Position numbers and translations under genes: made by a program. A stretch of 64,000 nucleotides of DNA. Source: Parasulfuritortus sp049322515. GTDB lineage: Bacteria; Pseudomonadota; Gammaproteobacteria; Burkholderiales; Thiobacillaceae. Of this stretch, positions 53,617-62,900 are shown one piece after another (positions within the stretch are counted from its first letter, which is position 1; every line of letters starts with the position of its first letter). The stretch spans positions 124,001-188,000 of the forward strand of contig JBMOQW010000019.1 in NCBI GenBank assembly GCA_049322515.1, in the 5' to 3' direction. Under the pieces are notes generated by a model that was not told the DNA's origin, did not search any database, and was given only the letters and a program-made list of their open reading frames with translations.

Positions 53617-54948
53617 ATGCCATTCCGAAACGGCTTTACGATTGGCCTCTTCCAGATGGCGACTCTCCCACGCCTGCGCAAGATGATTCGCCGCGGCCTG
53701 CGCAAGGCCGTGGCCCTGCTGCCCCAGGGCCCGCGCCAACGCGTCTATCGCAGCTTCGTCGATTGCGACCCGAATCCGGATCCGCGCCTGGTGCTCAAGA
53801 TCGCCGAGACGCGCGAGGAACTGGAGGCCTGTTTCCGCCTGCTGCATGACGCCTATGTCGCCAGCGGCTTCATGCAGCCCGACCCGTCCGGACTGCGCGT
53901 CACCCTGTATCACGCCCTGCCGACCACCACGACGCTGTGCGCCAAGTTCGACGGCGAGGTGGTCGGCACCCTGTCGCTGATCCGCGAGAGCGCGATCGGC
54001 TTTCCGCTCCAGCGCATCTTCGACCTGGGCAGCCTCCGGGCCAAGGGCGGCAACATCGCCGAGGCCTCGGCACTCGCCGTTCATCCCCGGTTCCGGCGCA
54101 CCGGCTCGGCCATCCTGTTCGCGCTGATGAAGTTCATGTACGAGTACTGCACGACCTTCTTTGACACCCGCCATCTGGTGATCGCGTGCAATCCGCGCCA
54201 TATCCAGATGTACGAGTCGCTGCTCTTTTTCCGCCGGCTAAGCCGCACGACGGTCGCCCATTACGACTTCGTCAATGGCGCCCCGGCGGTGGGCGCCACG
54301 CTGGATCTGAAGCGGGCCCCGGAAGTCTTCCGCCGGGCCTACGGCGGCAAGCCGGATCGGCGCAACCTGTACCGCTACTTCATGAAGCTGTCGCTGCCCA
54401 ACATCCAGATGCCTGTCCGGCGCTTCTACACGACCAACGATCCGGTGATGACGCCCGAGCTGATCGACTACTTCTTCAACCAGCGGACCTCGGTCTTTGC
54501 CCAACTGAGTGACCGCAAGAAGGGCCTGCTGCACCGCATCTACGACTTGCCGGAATATCGCGCCGTACTGCCACCGCTCCCGGAGTCCGGCAAGAATGGC
54601 ATGATCCGCCGGCATCCGCGCTATTCGGTGAAATGCCCGGCCCGGCTGCTCAACAGCAGTGGCCAGCTCACTCCGATCGAGATTCGCGACGTTTCCCGCC
54701 ATGGCTTTCGGGCCCGGGTCGGCCAGCCGGTCCAGACCGACACCTGGCTGACCGCGATCATCCGGCTGGGCAGCGACGAGGTGTCCCGGCTCACCGTCCA
54801 GGCCATCCAGCACACCACCCAGGAAGACAGCCGCTATTGCAATTTCCTGATCGGCGAGCCGGACCTGCCCTGGCGAAAGTTCGTCAATGCCTTGAACAAG
54901 GGCCACACCCACGCGGATCTGGAGCAGGCTACCCGTTTCATGGCCTGA
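53617..54948 (+). CDS. N-acyl amino acid synthase-like (FeeM-type) acyltransferase fused to a PilZ domain
   Basis: A 443-residue two-part protein. The N-terminal GNAT-like domain (about 60-245) resembles FeeM N-acyl amino acid synthases: CAKFDGEVVGTLSLIRESAIGFPL, NIAEASALAVHPRFRRTG, and LVIACNPRHIQMYESLLFF. The C-terminal PilZ domain (about 329-430) has both cyclic-di-GMP-binding motifs, RRHPR at 331-335 and DVSRHG at 358-363. FeeM-type enzymes join a fatty acyl chain from acyl carrier protein to an amino acid; here activity may depend on cyclic-di-GMP (inference). ATG 53617 and 53656 are both possible, neither with a strong ribosome-binding site. It stands alone, divergent from valS, with a converging hydrolase. 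Confidence 0.8.
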   Translation: MPFRNGFTIGLFQMATLPRLRKMIRRGLRKAVALLPQGPRQRVYRSFVDCDPNPDPRLVLKIAETREELEACFRLLHDAYVASGFMQPDPSGLRVTLYHALPTTTTLCAKFDGEVVGTLSLIRESAIGFPLQRIFDLGSLRAKGGNIAEASALAVHPRFRRTGSAILFALMKFMYEYCTTFFDTRHLVIACNPRHIQMYESLLFFRRLSRTTVAHYDFVNGAPAVGATLDLKRAPEVFRRAYGGKPDRRNLYRYFMKLSLPNIQMPVRRFYTTNDPVMTPELIDYFFNQRTSVFAQLSDRKKGLLHRIYDLPEYRAVLPPLPESGKNGMIRRHPRYSVKCPARLLNSSGQLTPIEIRDVSRHGFRARVGQPVQTDTWLTAIIRLGSDEVSRLTVQAIQHTTQEDSRYCNFLIGEPDLPWRKFVNALNKGHTHADLEQATRFMA

Positions 54949-55813
54949 GTTGCCCCACCACCTGAGTCCGCAAATACGCCACCAATTCGGCCGCTGCCTG
55001 GTCGAGGTCGGCGAATTGGTCATGGCTGCCCGGGAGTATCTTCAACACGACATGATCTCCGGCGCGCGCCGCGTGGATGGCATGGGCCTCGGCGACCGGC
55101 ACGGTGCGGTCGTCGGCGCCATGCGCAAGCAGGACCGGGCAGCGGATCGCGCGGATCGTGTTGACCGGGGCGATGGCGTCGAAGCGGTGGCCGATGACCT
55201 GCTCGACGTAGCGCAGGATGAGCCAGCCGAAGGGCCGGTAGGGCACCCGCTTGGTGGCCAGGAAACGGCGCATCATGGCGCGCGGGTGGGCGAAGGCGGC
55301 AATGCTGGCCACGGCGGCCAGGTCGGCGCGGCGCGCGGCGGTGAGCAGCACGGCGCCGGCGCCGACCGAATGGCCGACCGCGGCCAGCCGGTCCGGATCG
55401 ACCCCGGGCTGCCGCTTCAGCCAGTCCAGGGCGTGTCCCAGGTCTTCGGCAAAACGCGGCAGGGAGGCAAAGCTGTCCGCATCACTGCGTCCGTGACAGC
55501 GGGCCGCGAACAGCAGCACCGCGAAGCCGGCCTGACGAAATGGCCCGGCCAGCGGCAATAGGGTCTCCGCATTGCCGCCCCAGCCATGCAGCAAGGCGAC
55601 GGCGGGTGCCGGACCGGGCGCCCCGGCCGGCAACCACCAGCCGGCCAGGTGGCGGCCATGGGCAGTGGGGAAACGCACCTCCCGGTAATCGAGCCCGAGA
55701 TCGCCCGGTGTTGTGCGTTCGGGCACCCGCTCCGGGGCCAGGCTGCGGTGCAAGGCGCGGCGCAGTGCCCAGAGCAGGCCGAGCAGACCGGCGATGCTGA
55801 GCAACCAGATCAT
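54938..55813 (-). CDS. Alpha/beta hydrolase with N-terminal membrane anchor
   Basis: A 291-residue protein with one N-terminal hydrophobic helix (MIWLLSIAGLLGLLWAL) followed by an alpha/beta hydrolase domain. The oxyanion region is VALLHGWGGNAET, the nucleophile Ser is in AVGHSVGAGAVLL, the acid is Asp in LAHGADDRTVP and the His is in PGSHDQFAD. ATG 55813 was chosen over an upstream TTG. It converges with the acyltransferase-PilZ gene and overlaps it by 11 bp. A lipase, esterase or acyl-hydrolase role is likely; its proximity to the acyltransferase suggests lipid-like substrates but this is only positional. Confidence 0.85.
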   Translation of the reverse strand: MIWLLSIAGLLGLLWALRRALHRSLAPERVPERTTPGDLGLDYREVRFPTAHGRHLAGWWLPAGAPGPAPAVALLHGWGGNAETLLPLAGPFRQAGFAVLLFAARCHGRSDADSFASLPRFAEDLGHALDWLKRQPGVDPDRLAAVGHSVGAGAVLLTAARRADLAAVASIAAFAHPRAMMRRFLATKRVPYRPFGWLILRYVEQVIGHRFDAIAPVNTIRAIRCPVLLAHGADDRTVPVAEAHAIHAARAGDHVVLKILPGSHDQFADLDQAAAELVAYLRTQVVGQLRP

Positions 55814-55948
55814 GGCGCGAAGTGGCACGGGGGAATGTGGCAAGACGGGGCGACCGGCATCATGCCATTCCCGCGAAAAAGGCTCCCGGGCGGCGCAGCG
55901 AAACGTCCAACACAGGCAAGTGAGGCCGAAAGGAACCTGGGCCCGTCG

Positions 55949-57034
55949 CTATTGCGCAACCGCCTCGGTCAGGGTCTGCCTGAGCAGTTCGGCCGGCGCG
56001 TCGGCGCTGACATAACATTCGCCCAGCGCGCGAAACAGCACGAAACGCAGCTTGCCGGACTCGACTTTCTTGTCCACGCCCATGTAGTTCATGTAAACCG
56101 CCTCGCCCAGGTTGGGCGCCACGGTGGGCAGACCAGCACGCTTGAACAAGGCGGCAATGCGGTCCTGATCGGCCTGGGTGAGGTGGCCCATGCGACGCGA
56201 GAGATCGGCGGCCAGCATAGTCCCCGCCGCGACGCCTTCGCCATGCAGCCAGACCCCGTAGCCCATGCCGGCCTCGACCGCATGGCCGAAGGTGTGGCCG
56301 AGGTTGAGCAGGGCGCGCTGGCCGGATTCACGTTCGTCGGCGGCGACCACCTCGGCCTTGTTCTCGCAGGAACGGCGAATGGCGTAGGCCAGGGCGTCGG
56401 CGTCCCGGGCGACCAGCGGCTCCATGTTCGCTTCCAGCCATTCCAGGAACGGCAAGTCGCGGATCAGGCCATACTTGATGACTTCGGCGAGGCCGGCGGA
56501 CAACTCGCGGTCCGGCAGGGTCTTCAGGGTGTCGGTATCGGCCAGCACGACCTGCGGCTGATAGAAGGCGCCGATCATGTTCTTGCCGAGCGGATGGTTG
56601 ATGCCGGTCTTGCCGCCCACCGAGGAATCGACCTGGGCGAGCAGCGTGGTCGGTACCTGGATGAAGGGCACACCACGCTGGTAGCTGGCGGCGGCGAAAC
56701 CGGTGAGGTCGCCGATCACGCCACCGCCCAGGGCGACCAGGGTGGTCTTGCGCTCGGCGCGCGCGCCGAGCAGCGCGTCGAAGATACGATTCAGGGTTTC
56801 CCAGTTCTTGTAGGCCTCGCCATCGGGCAGGACGATCGGCAATACCTCGACGCCGGCCCCGGTCAGGGTGGCGGTCAGCCGGTCCAGGTAGAGCGGGCCG
56901 ACCGTGGTGTTGGTGACGATGGCAACCCGCTTCTGGGCGAGATGGGGCAACAGCAGTTCGGCCCGATCCAGGAGACCGGCGCCAATGTGGATCGGATAGC
57001 TGCGTTCGCCAAGATCGACGGTGAGGGTTTGCAT
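55949..57034 (-). CDS. aroB: 3-dehydroquinate synthase
   Basis: A 361-residue enzyme of the shikimate pathway, making 3-dehydroquinate from DAHP with NAD and a divalent metal. Seen: PIHIGAGLLDRAELLLP, LPDGEAYKNWETLNRIFDALL, ALGGGVIGDLTGFAAASYQRGVPFIQVPTTLLAQVDSSVGGKTGINHP (NAD and substrate loops), and metal-binding His in LNLGHTFGHAVE and WLHGEGVAAG. Full length. ATG 57034; the longer open frame upstream is a shadow of the cyclase gene. aroK, its usual partner, is not adjacent. Confidence 0.97.
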   Translation of the reverse strand: MQTLTVDLGERSYPIHIGAGLLDRAELLLPHLAQKRVAIVTNTTVGPLYLDRLTATLTGAGVEVLPIVLPDGEAYKNWETLNRIFDALLGARAERKTTLVALGGGVIGDLTGFAAASYQRGVPFIQVPTTLLAQVDSSVGGKTGINHPLGKNMIGAFYQPQVVLADTDTLKTLPDRELSAGLAEVIKYGLIRDLPFLEWLEANMEPLVARDADALAYAIRRSCENKAEVVAADERESGQRALLNLGHTFGHAVEAGMGYGVWLHGEGVAAGTMLAADLSRRMGHLTQADQDRIAALFKRAGLPTVAPNLGEAVYMNYMGVDKKVESGKLRFVLFRALGECYVSADAPAELLRQTLTEAVAQ

Positions 57035-57061
57035 GGTTTTTCGTACAAGAGCGGAATGGCG

Positions 57062-57067
57062 ATTATA
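57062..57067 (-). promoter_or_regulatory. aroB -10 element
   Basis: On the minus strand TATAAT (57067-57062) is a perfect -10, placing the start of transcription near 57055, about 21 bp before the aroB ATG. No good -35 was found, and it lies in the 111 bp gap shared with the divergent cyclase gene. Confidence 0.45.
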
Positions 57068-57145
57068 AGCTGTCGAGTCCTGCCCATGACGCACCAAGGC
57101 TGGGGCATAATCCGGACTTCCGTGTCGAGAACCTATGCCCCGGGC

Positions 57146-59011
57146 ATGAACCTGAATACCAAGATCGCCGTCTTTTCCGCCGTGTCGGCCGTGGTGCTGG
57201 TGGTCGTTCTGACCCTGATCAGCCTGTATTCCTTCCGCCAATATTCGATCTCCTCGGCCACCGAACAGGTACGCACCGCGGCCGAGATCGTCCGGGTTCA
57301 GTTGACCGAGTCGATGATCCACGGTGTCATCGACAAGCGCGAGGGCTTCATCGGCCGCCTCAAGGAAGTCGAAGGCTTCAAGTCGGCGCGGGTGGTGCGC
57401 TCGCCGATCCTGGCCCAGCAGTTCAACGGCGGCTACCGCAACGAACTGGAGCCGGACTACCTCGAGAAACAGGTCTTCGAGACTCGCCAGCCGGTCTTCG
57501 AGCTGAGCAACGAAGCCGGGGAAACCCTGTTCCGGGGCAGCATTCCCTACGTGGCCTCCTCGCATGGCATTCCCAATTGCCTGAGTTGCCACGTCGCCAA
57601 GGAAGGCGACGTGCTCGGCGCGGTCAGCATCACCCTGTCGATCGATCACCTGAAACGCAAGGCCCTGCTCACCGTGGCCGGCATCACCGCCGCCGTGATG
57701 CTGATCGCCCTCCTTTCATGGCTGGTGCTGCGCAGGATGATCGCCCCCATCTCGCGCGCCGCGCACGATGTCGAAATCGCGGTACACCGCGCCTTGGAAG
57801 GCAACTTCCGGAGCACCGTCGAACAACGCACCGAAGACGAAATCGGCCACATCGCCGCCGACCTCAACCGCCTGCTGAAATTCCTCGACGAGGGATTGGA
57901 GCGGATCGGCACCAGCGTCGCCCGCCTGATCGGCCGCAAGGCCACGGCCGGCGAAAACCAGCTGCAGGCCACCATCGAGATGGTCGACATCCTGGCCCGC
58001 GCCTCGCACTTCAAGCAGGCCATCGAGGAAGATGAAACCCGGAGCGAGATCCACGCCCGGTTGACCCAGGTCTTGCAGAACGACTTCATGCTGGGCGAAT
58101 TCAGCCTGTACGAAGTGGTCGAGGGTCGAAACCAGATGCAGCCCTTGATCGTCGACGGCCAGCACGCCGACGAATGCCGCTGGTGCAACCCGGAAATCCT
58201 GGTCCGCAATGAAGCCTGCCGCGCCAAGCGCACCGGGCATCGGGTCGACGGCATCAACAGCCCGGGCATCTGCACCGCCTTCCAGCCTCCCGAAGGCTTT
58301 GGCGACCGTCGGCACATCTGCATGCCGATCATCCAGTCCGGCGCAGTGGGCAATGTCCTGCAGATCGTCGCCAACGCCGACAACGCGGCCCTGATCGACA
58401 CCATGGCGCCCTTCATCAGCGTCTACCTCGAGGAAGCCGCCCCGGTCCTCGAATCCAAGCGGCTGATGGAAACCCTGCGCGAAGCCAACCTGCGCGACCC
58501 GATGACCGGCCTCAACAACCGCCGCTTCCTCGAGGAATACATCGACACCCTGCTGGGCGGCGTGCAACGGCGCAAGAGCCACTTGTCGATCCTGATGCTG
58601 GACCTCGACTACTTCAAGATGATCAACGACAACTACGGCCACGATGCCGGCGACACGGTGCTCAAGGCCCTGGCCAAGACCCTGCGCCAGTCGGTGCGCG
58701 CCTCGGACATGGTGATCCGCTACGGCGGCGAGGAATTCCTGATCATCCTGCAAGACACCGCCGCCGTGGACGGCGTCAAGGTGGCCGAAAACATCCGCCA
58801 CGCGGTCGAGGACCTGAAGATTCCGGTCAGCCCCGGCACCGTGCTGCAAAAGACCATCTCCATCGGCGTCGCCGACTTCCCGGGCGACAGCCCCACCTTC
58901 TGGCAAGCCATCAAGTTCGCCGACGTGGCGCTGTACAAGGCCAAGGACCAGGGCCGCAACCGGGTGGTCCGCTTCACGACCGAACTGTGGGATGGCAACC
59001 AGAGTTATTGA
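57146..59011 (+). CDS. Membrane diguanylate cyclase with periplasmic haem-c sensor domain
   Basis: A 621-residue sensor cyclase. Order: TM1 (about 7-29), a periplasmic domain (about 30-165) holding the haem c motif CLSCH (Cys145, Cys148, His149), TM2 (about 172-193), HAMP, a GAF-like domain (about 280-440) rich in Cys (CRWCNPE, NEACRAKR, GICTAF), and a C-terminal GGDEF domain with active GGEEF at 527-531. The I-site RxxD (RASD) is present five residues before GGEEF, so product inhibition is expected. It makes cyclic-di-GMP, probably in response to a redox or gas signal at the haem (inference). ATG 57146; divergent from aroB. Confidence 0.92.
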   Translation: MNLNTKIAVFSAVSAVVLVVVLTLISLYSFRQYSISSATEQVRTAAEIVRVQLTESMIHGVIDKREGFIGRLKEVEGFKSARVVRSPILAQQFNGGYRNELEPDYLEKQVFETRQPVFELSNEAGETLFRGSIPYVASSHGIPNCLSCHVAKEGDVLGAVSITLSIDHLKRKALLTVAGITAAVMLIALLSWLVLRRMIAPISRAAHDVEIAVHRALEGNFRSTVEQRTEDEIGHIAADLNRLLKFLDEGLERIGTSVARLIGRKATAGENQLQATIEMVDILARASHFKQAIEEDETRSEIHARLTQVLQNDFMLGEFSLYEVVEGRNQMQPLIVDGQHADECRWCNPEILVRNEACRAKRTGHRVDGINSPGICTAFQPPEGFGDRRHICMPIIQSGAVGNVLQIVANADNAALIDTMAPFISVYLEEAAPVLESKRLMETLREANLRDPMTGLNNRRFLEEYIDTLLGGVQRRKSHLSILMLDLDYFKMINDNYGHDAGDTVLKALAKTLRQSVRASDMVIRYGGEEFLIILQDTAAVDGVKVAENIRHAVEDLKIPVSPGTVLQKTISIGVADFPGDSPTFWQAIKFADVALYKAKDQGRNRVVRFTTELWDGNQSY

Positions 59012-59047
59012 CCCGCACCGGCTGGCCTGCTCACCGGAGACAAGTCC

Positions 59048-59815
59048 ATGAAGATCGCCACCTGGAACGTCAACTCCCTCAAGGTGCGCCTGCCGCACCT
59101 GCTCGACTGGCTGGCTTCGGAACAGCCCGATGTCGTCTGTCTCCAGGAAACCAAGACGGTGGACGAGGCCTTCCCGGTCACCGATCTGGCCGCCGCCGGC
59201 TATCAGGCGCTGTTTTCCGGCCAGAAGACCTACAACGGCGTCGCCATCCTGGCGCGTACGCCCTTATCCGACCCGGTGGCCGGCATTCCCGGTTTCTCCG
59301 ACGAACAGAAACGGGTGCTCGCCGCCACGGTGGACGGCGTGCGGGTGATCTGCCTCTACATCCCCAATGGCCAGAGCGTCGATTCCGACAAATACCCCTA
59401 CAAGCTGGCCTGGCTGGAAGCCCTTCAGGCCTGGTTGACCGACGAGCGGGCCCGGCATGGCCGGCTCGCGCTGCTCGGCGACTTCAACATCGCCCCGGAA
59501 GACCGCGACGTGCATGACCCGGCCGCCTGGGCCGGCCAGGTGCTGTGTTCCGAGCCCGAGCGTGCCCAGTTCCAGCGCCTGCTCGGCCACGGCCTCAAGG
59601 ACGCTTTTCGCCTGTTCGAACAGGACGACAAGAGCTTTTCCTGGTGGGATTACCGGCAGGGCGGCTTCCGGCGCAACCTGGGCCTGCGCATCGACCACAT
59701 CCTGCTGTCGGAAGAACTCGCCGCCCGCTGCAAGAATTGCCGCATCGACAAGACGCCGCGGGCCTGGGAGCGACCGTCCGATCATGCCCCGGTGATCGCT
59801 GAAATCGCCCTTTGA
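59048..59815 (+). CDS. xthA: Exodeoxyribonuclease III
   Basis: A 255-residue endonuclease/exonuclease/phosphatase-fold enzyme of base-excision repair (AP endonuclease and 3' phosphatase). Seen: IATWNVNSLKVRLPHLLDWL, CLQETKTVDEAFP with the metal-binding Glu, CLYIPNGQSVDSDKYPYK, LLGDFNIAPEDRDVHDP with the catalytic Asp/Asn, and WWDYRQGGFRRNLGLRIDHIL, ending with the catalytic His in SDHAPVIAEIAL. Full length. ATG 59048 follows GGAGACAA. It lies 36 bp after the cyclase stop. Confidence 0.96.
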   Translation: MKIATWNVNSLKVRLPHLLDWLASEQPDVVCLQETKTVDEAFPVTDLAAAGYQALFSGQKTYNGVAILARTPLSDPVAGIPGFSDEQKRVLAATVDGVRVICLYIPNGQSVDSDKYPYKLAWLEALQAWLTDERARHGRLALLGDFNIAPEDRDVHDPAAWAGQVLCSEPERAQFQRLLGHGLKDAFRLFEQDDKSFSWWDYRQGGFRRNLGLRIDHILLSEELAARCKNCRIDKTPRAWERPSDHAPVIAEIAL

Positions 59816-59851
59816 CGGCTTTTGTGCCGGATTCGGCGTGAGCTGGCACGA

Positions 59852-59906
59852 ACCATGCATATGGTGTTTTGCTCTGGCAACGGACCATACATTTAGTGTA
59901 TGGTCC
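59852..59906 (+). promoter_or_regulatory. Tandem NrdR-like boxes upstream of nrdJ
   Basis: ACCATGCATATGGTGT (59852-59867) and ACCATACATTTAGTGT (59884-59899) each match an NrdR-type ACACTATATATTGTGT pattern at 11 of 16 positions. They are 32 bp apart, about three helical turns, the usual geometry of paired NrdR sites. The second box lies in a perfect 10 bp inverted repeat, GGACCATACA/TGTATGGTCC (59882-59906). A weak promoter (TTGCTC at 59869, TTTAGT at 59892) sits between and under them. The start of nrdJ is 38 bp on. Confidence 0.75.
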
Positions 59907-59944
59907 GAGCCTTGGTCGCCACCATCGCAAGGGAGAAAACAGAC

Positions 59945-62900
59945 ATGCAAGAAGCATTGTTTCCAGAACTGGCCGAGCAGGACATTTCCACTGAAGTGCT
60001 GCTCGAGAAATACGCCAAGGGCAAGGAAAAGAACGTCACCGACGTGCGCATGCGGGTGGCCCGCGCGCTCGCGGCGGTGGAGGACAAATCCGCGCGCGCA
60101 GTCTGGGAAAAGCGCTTCTTCGAGGCCATGGAGGCCGGCTTCATCCCCGGCGGCCGGATCAACTCGGCGGCCGGCACCGAACTGCAAGCCACCCTGATCA
60201 ACTGCTTCGTGCAGCCGGTGGGCGACGCCATCTCCGGCATCCACGACGGCAAGCCGGGCATCTACAACGCCCTGGAAGAAGCCGCCGAGACCATGCGCCG
60301 GGGCGGTGGCGTCGGCTACGACTTCTCCACCATCCGGCCCAAGGGCGCCCTGGTGAAAGGCACCCAGTCGCGTGCCAGCGGACCGATCTCCTACATGCGC
60401 GTGTTCGACCGTTCCTGCGAGACGGTGGAGTCGGCCGGCGCCCGGCGCGGTGCCCAGATGGGCGTCCTGCGTTGCGACCATCCAGACATCGAGGATTTCA
60501 TCCACGCCAAGGACCAGGGCGACCTGCGCAACTTCAACATTTCCCTGGGCGTCACCGACAGCTTCATGCAGGCGGTGCGCGACGATGGCGAGATCGAACT
60601 CACGCACAAGGCCACGCCCGGTGAAGAGCAGATGGCGGCTGGCGCCTACCAGCGCGGCGACGGGCTCTGGGTCTATCGCAAGGTCAAGGCGCGCGACCTC
60701 TGGGCCCAGGTGATGCACTCAACCTACGACCACGCCGAGCCGGGCGTGCTGTTCATCGACCGCATCAACCGCGACAACAACCTCGGCTATTGCGAGACCA
60801 TCGAGGCGACCAACCCGTGCGTGACCGCGGATACCCGGTTGGCCACGCAATACGGTCTGGTGCGCATCGGTGACCTGTATGAAAGTGGTTTGCCGCTCGA
60901 GGTGACCGCCGACCGCCGGGCTTTGGCACTCGAAGGCCGTGGCGTGGAAAGCCGTCCGGCCAAGCCTGCCTTCATGACGGCACGACAGGCCGACGTCTAC
61001 AAAGTCACGACCGAGGACGGCTATGAGATCAAAGCCACGGCCTGGCATGACTTTTACACCGCGCGCGGCAAGATCAAATTGTCCGAACTGCAAGTCGGCG
61101 ATGAGCTATGGGTGCAATCCGGCAAGGGTCAATTCGGCCAGCAGGGCAGCGAGGAACTCGGGGTATTGCTTGGACTGATCGCCGGCGATGGCCATTTCAC
61201 GAACCGTGGCAAGGGCCAGGAAGCCGTCAGCATCAACTTGTGGAATCAGGATCGTGCATTGGCGGAAGGCGTGGCTGCGACGGTCAATGCCATGATCGCC
61301 GGTCTGTCCGTCCGCCCCAGAAATTATCAAGTCGCGCCCGTTGCAGTCGAAGATCGCAACCATGTTTTTATCCGCTCTGTCTTGCTGGCGCGTGCGTTGG
61401 CCCTGTACGGATTCACCCGCGCCACCAAGCTGCGCGTGCCTGAGGTGGTCTGGCAGGGCACGGAAACGTGCGTCAAGGCTTATCTCAAGGCGCTCTTTCA
61501 GACCGATGGCACGGTCAACATTTCCAGCAGCAGCCAAAGCTGCTCGGTACGCTTGAGTTCCAGCCACCCCGATTTGCTCAAGGATGTTCAGGTATTGCTC
61601 GCCAATTTCGGCATATTCAGCCGTCTGCGCCAGCGCCGTTTGCCCGCGCAAAAGTCGATGCCGGATGGCAAGGGCGGTGAGCGCGAATACAGTTGCAAGG
61701 CCCAATACGAAATCATCATCGACGGTGAGTCGCGCGAGCGGTTCATGAGCGAGATTGGCTTCCTGCTTGATTACAAGAACGCCAAATACCGGGAGTGGGT
61801 TGCTGACAAGGTTTTGCACAAGACGCAACGGTTCACCAGTCGCGTGGCCGAGATCGTGCATGTCGGCCGCGAGGCGGTGTTCGACACCACGCAACCGGAT
61901 CACAACACCGTCATCTTCAACGGCCTGGTCACTGGACAATGCGGCGAGCAGCCCTTGCCGCCCTACGGCTGCTGCTGCCTGGGCTCGATCAACCTGACCC
62001 GGTTCGTGAAATCGGGCTTCCTGCCCGAGGCCGAATTCGACTTCACCGCCCTGGGCAAGACCGTCGCCACCGCCGTGCGCATGCTCGACAACGTGCTCGA
62101 TCTGACCGCCTGGCCGCTCGACAAGCAGCATGCCGAGGCCCAGTCCAAGCGACGGGTCGGGCTCGGCTTCACCGGCCTGGGCGACACACTGGTGATGCTC
62201 GGCCTGCGCTACGACACCGACGCCGCGCGCGACTTCGCCGGCCGGGCCGCCGAGTTCATGCGTGACCAGGCCTACCAGGCCTCGGTACTACTGGCCAAGG
62301 AACGCGGTGCCTTCCCGCTGTTCAATGCCGATCTCTACCTGACCGGCAACACGTTCGCCTCGCGCCTGCCGGCCGAACTGAAAGCCGAGATCCGCGCCCA
62401 CGGCATCCGCAACTCGCACCTGCTGTCCATCGCCCCCACCGGCACCATCTCGCTGGCCTTCGCCGACAACGCCAGCAACGGCATCGAGCCGCCCTTCTCC
62501 TGGTACTACACGCGCAAGAAGCGCATGCCCGACGGCGGCACCAAGGAATATCAGGTCGAGGACCACGCCTACCGGGTCTACCGCGACATGGGCGGCGACA
62601 TGGAACGTCTGCCGGGCGGCTTCGTCACCGCGCTGGAGATCTCCGCCCTGGACCACATGAAGATGGTCGCCGCGGTGGCCCCCTTCGTCGACTCGGCCAT
62701 CTCCAAGACCGTCAACGTGCCGGCCGACTACCCGTTCGATGACTTCGCCGAACTGTACAGCGCCGCCTGGCGCGCCGGCCTCAAGGGCATCACCACCTAC
62801 CGGCCCAACGCGGTGCTCGGCAGCGTGCTCTCGGTGGAGCCGGAAAAGGCCGCCCCGCAGGATTTCCAGCTCAGCGACGTGAACCGCCGCATCGAGATCA

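Noticed and set aside
57083..57111. A plus-strand promoter for the haem cyclase using CATAAT at 57106-57111
   Set aside because: The -10 is fair, but no acceptable -35 occurs at 15-19 bp spacing.
60818..61939. Disruption of nrdJ by an insertion, making it a pseudogene
   Set aside because: The insert is in frame, has no stop, and has intein splicing and homing motifs at exact junctions, so it is an intein.
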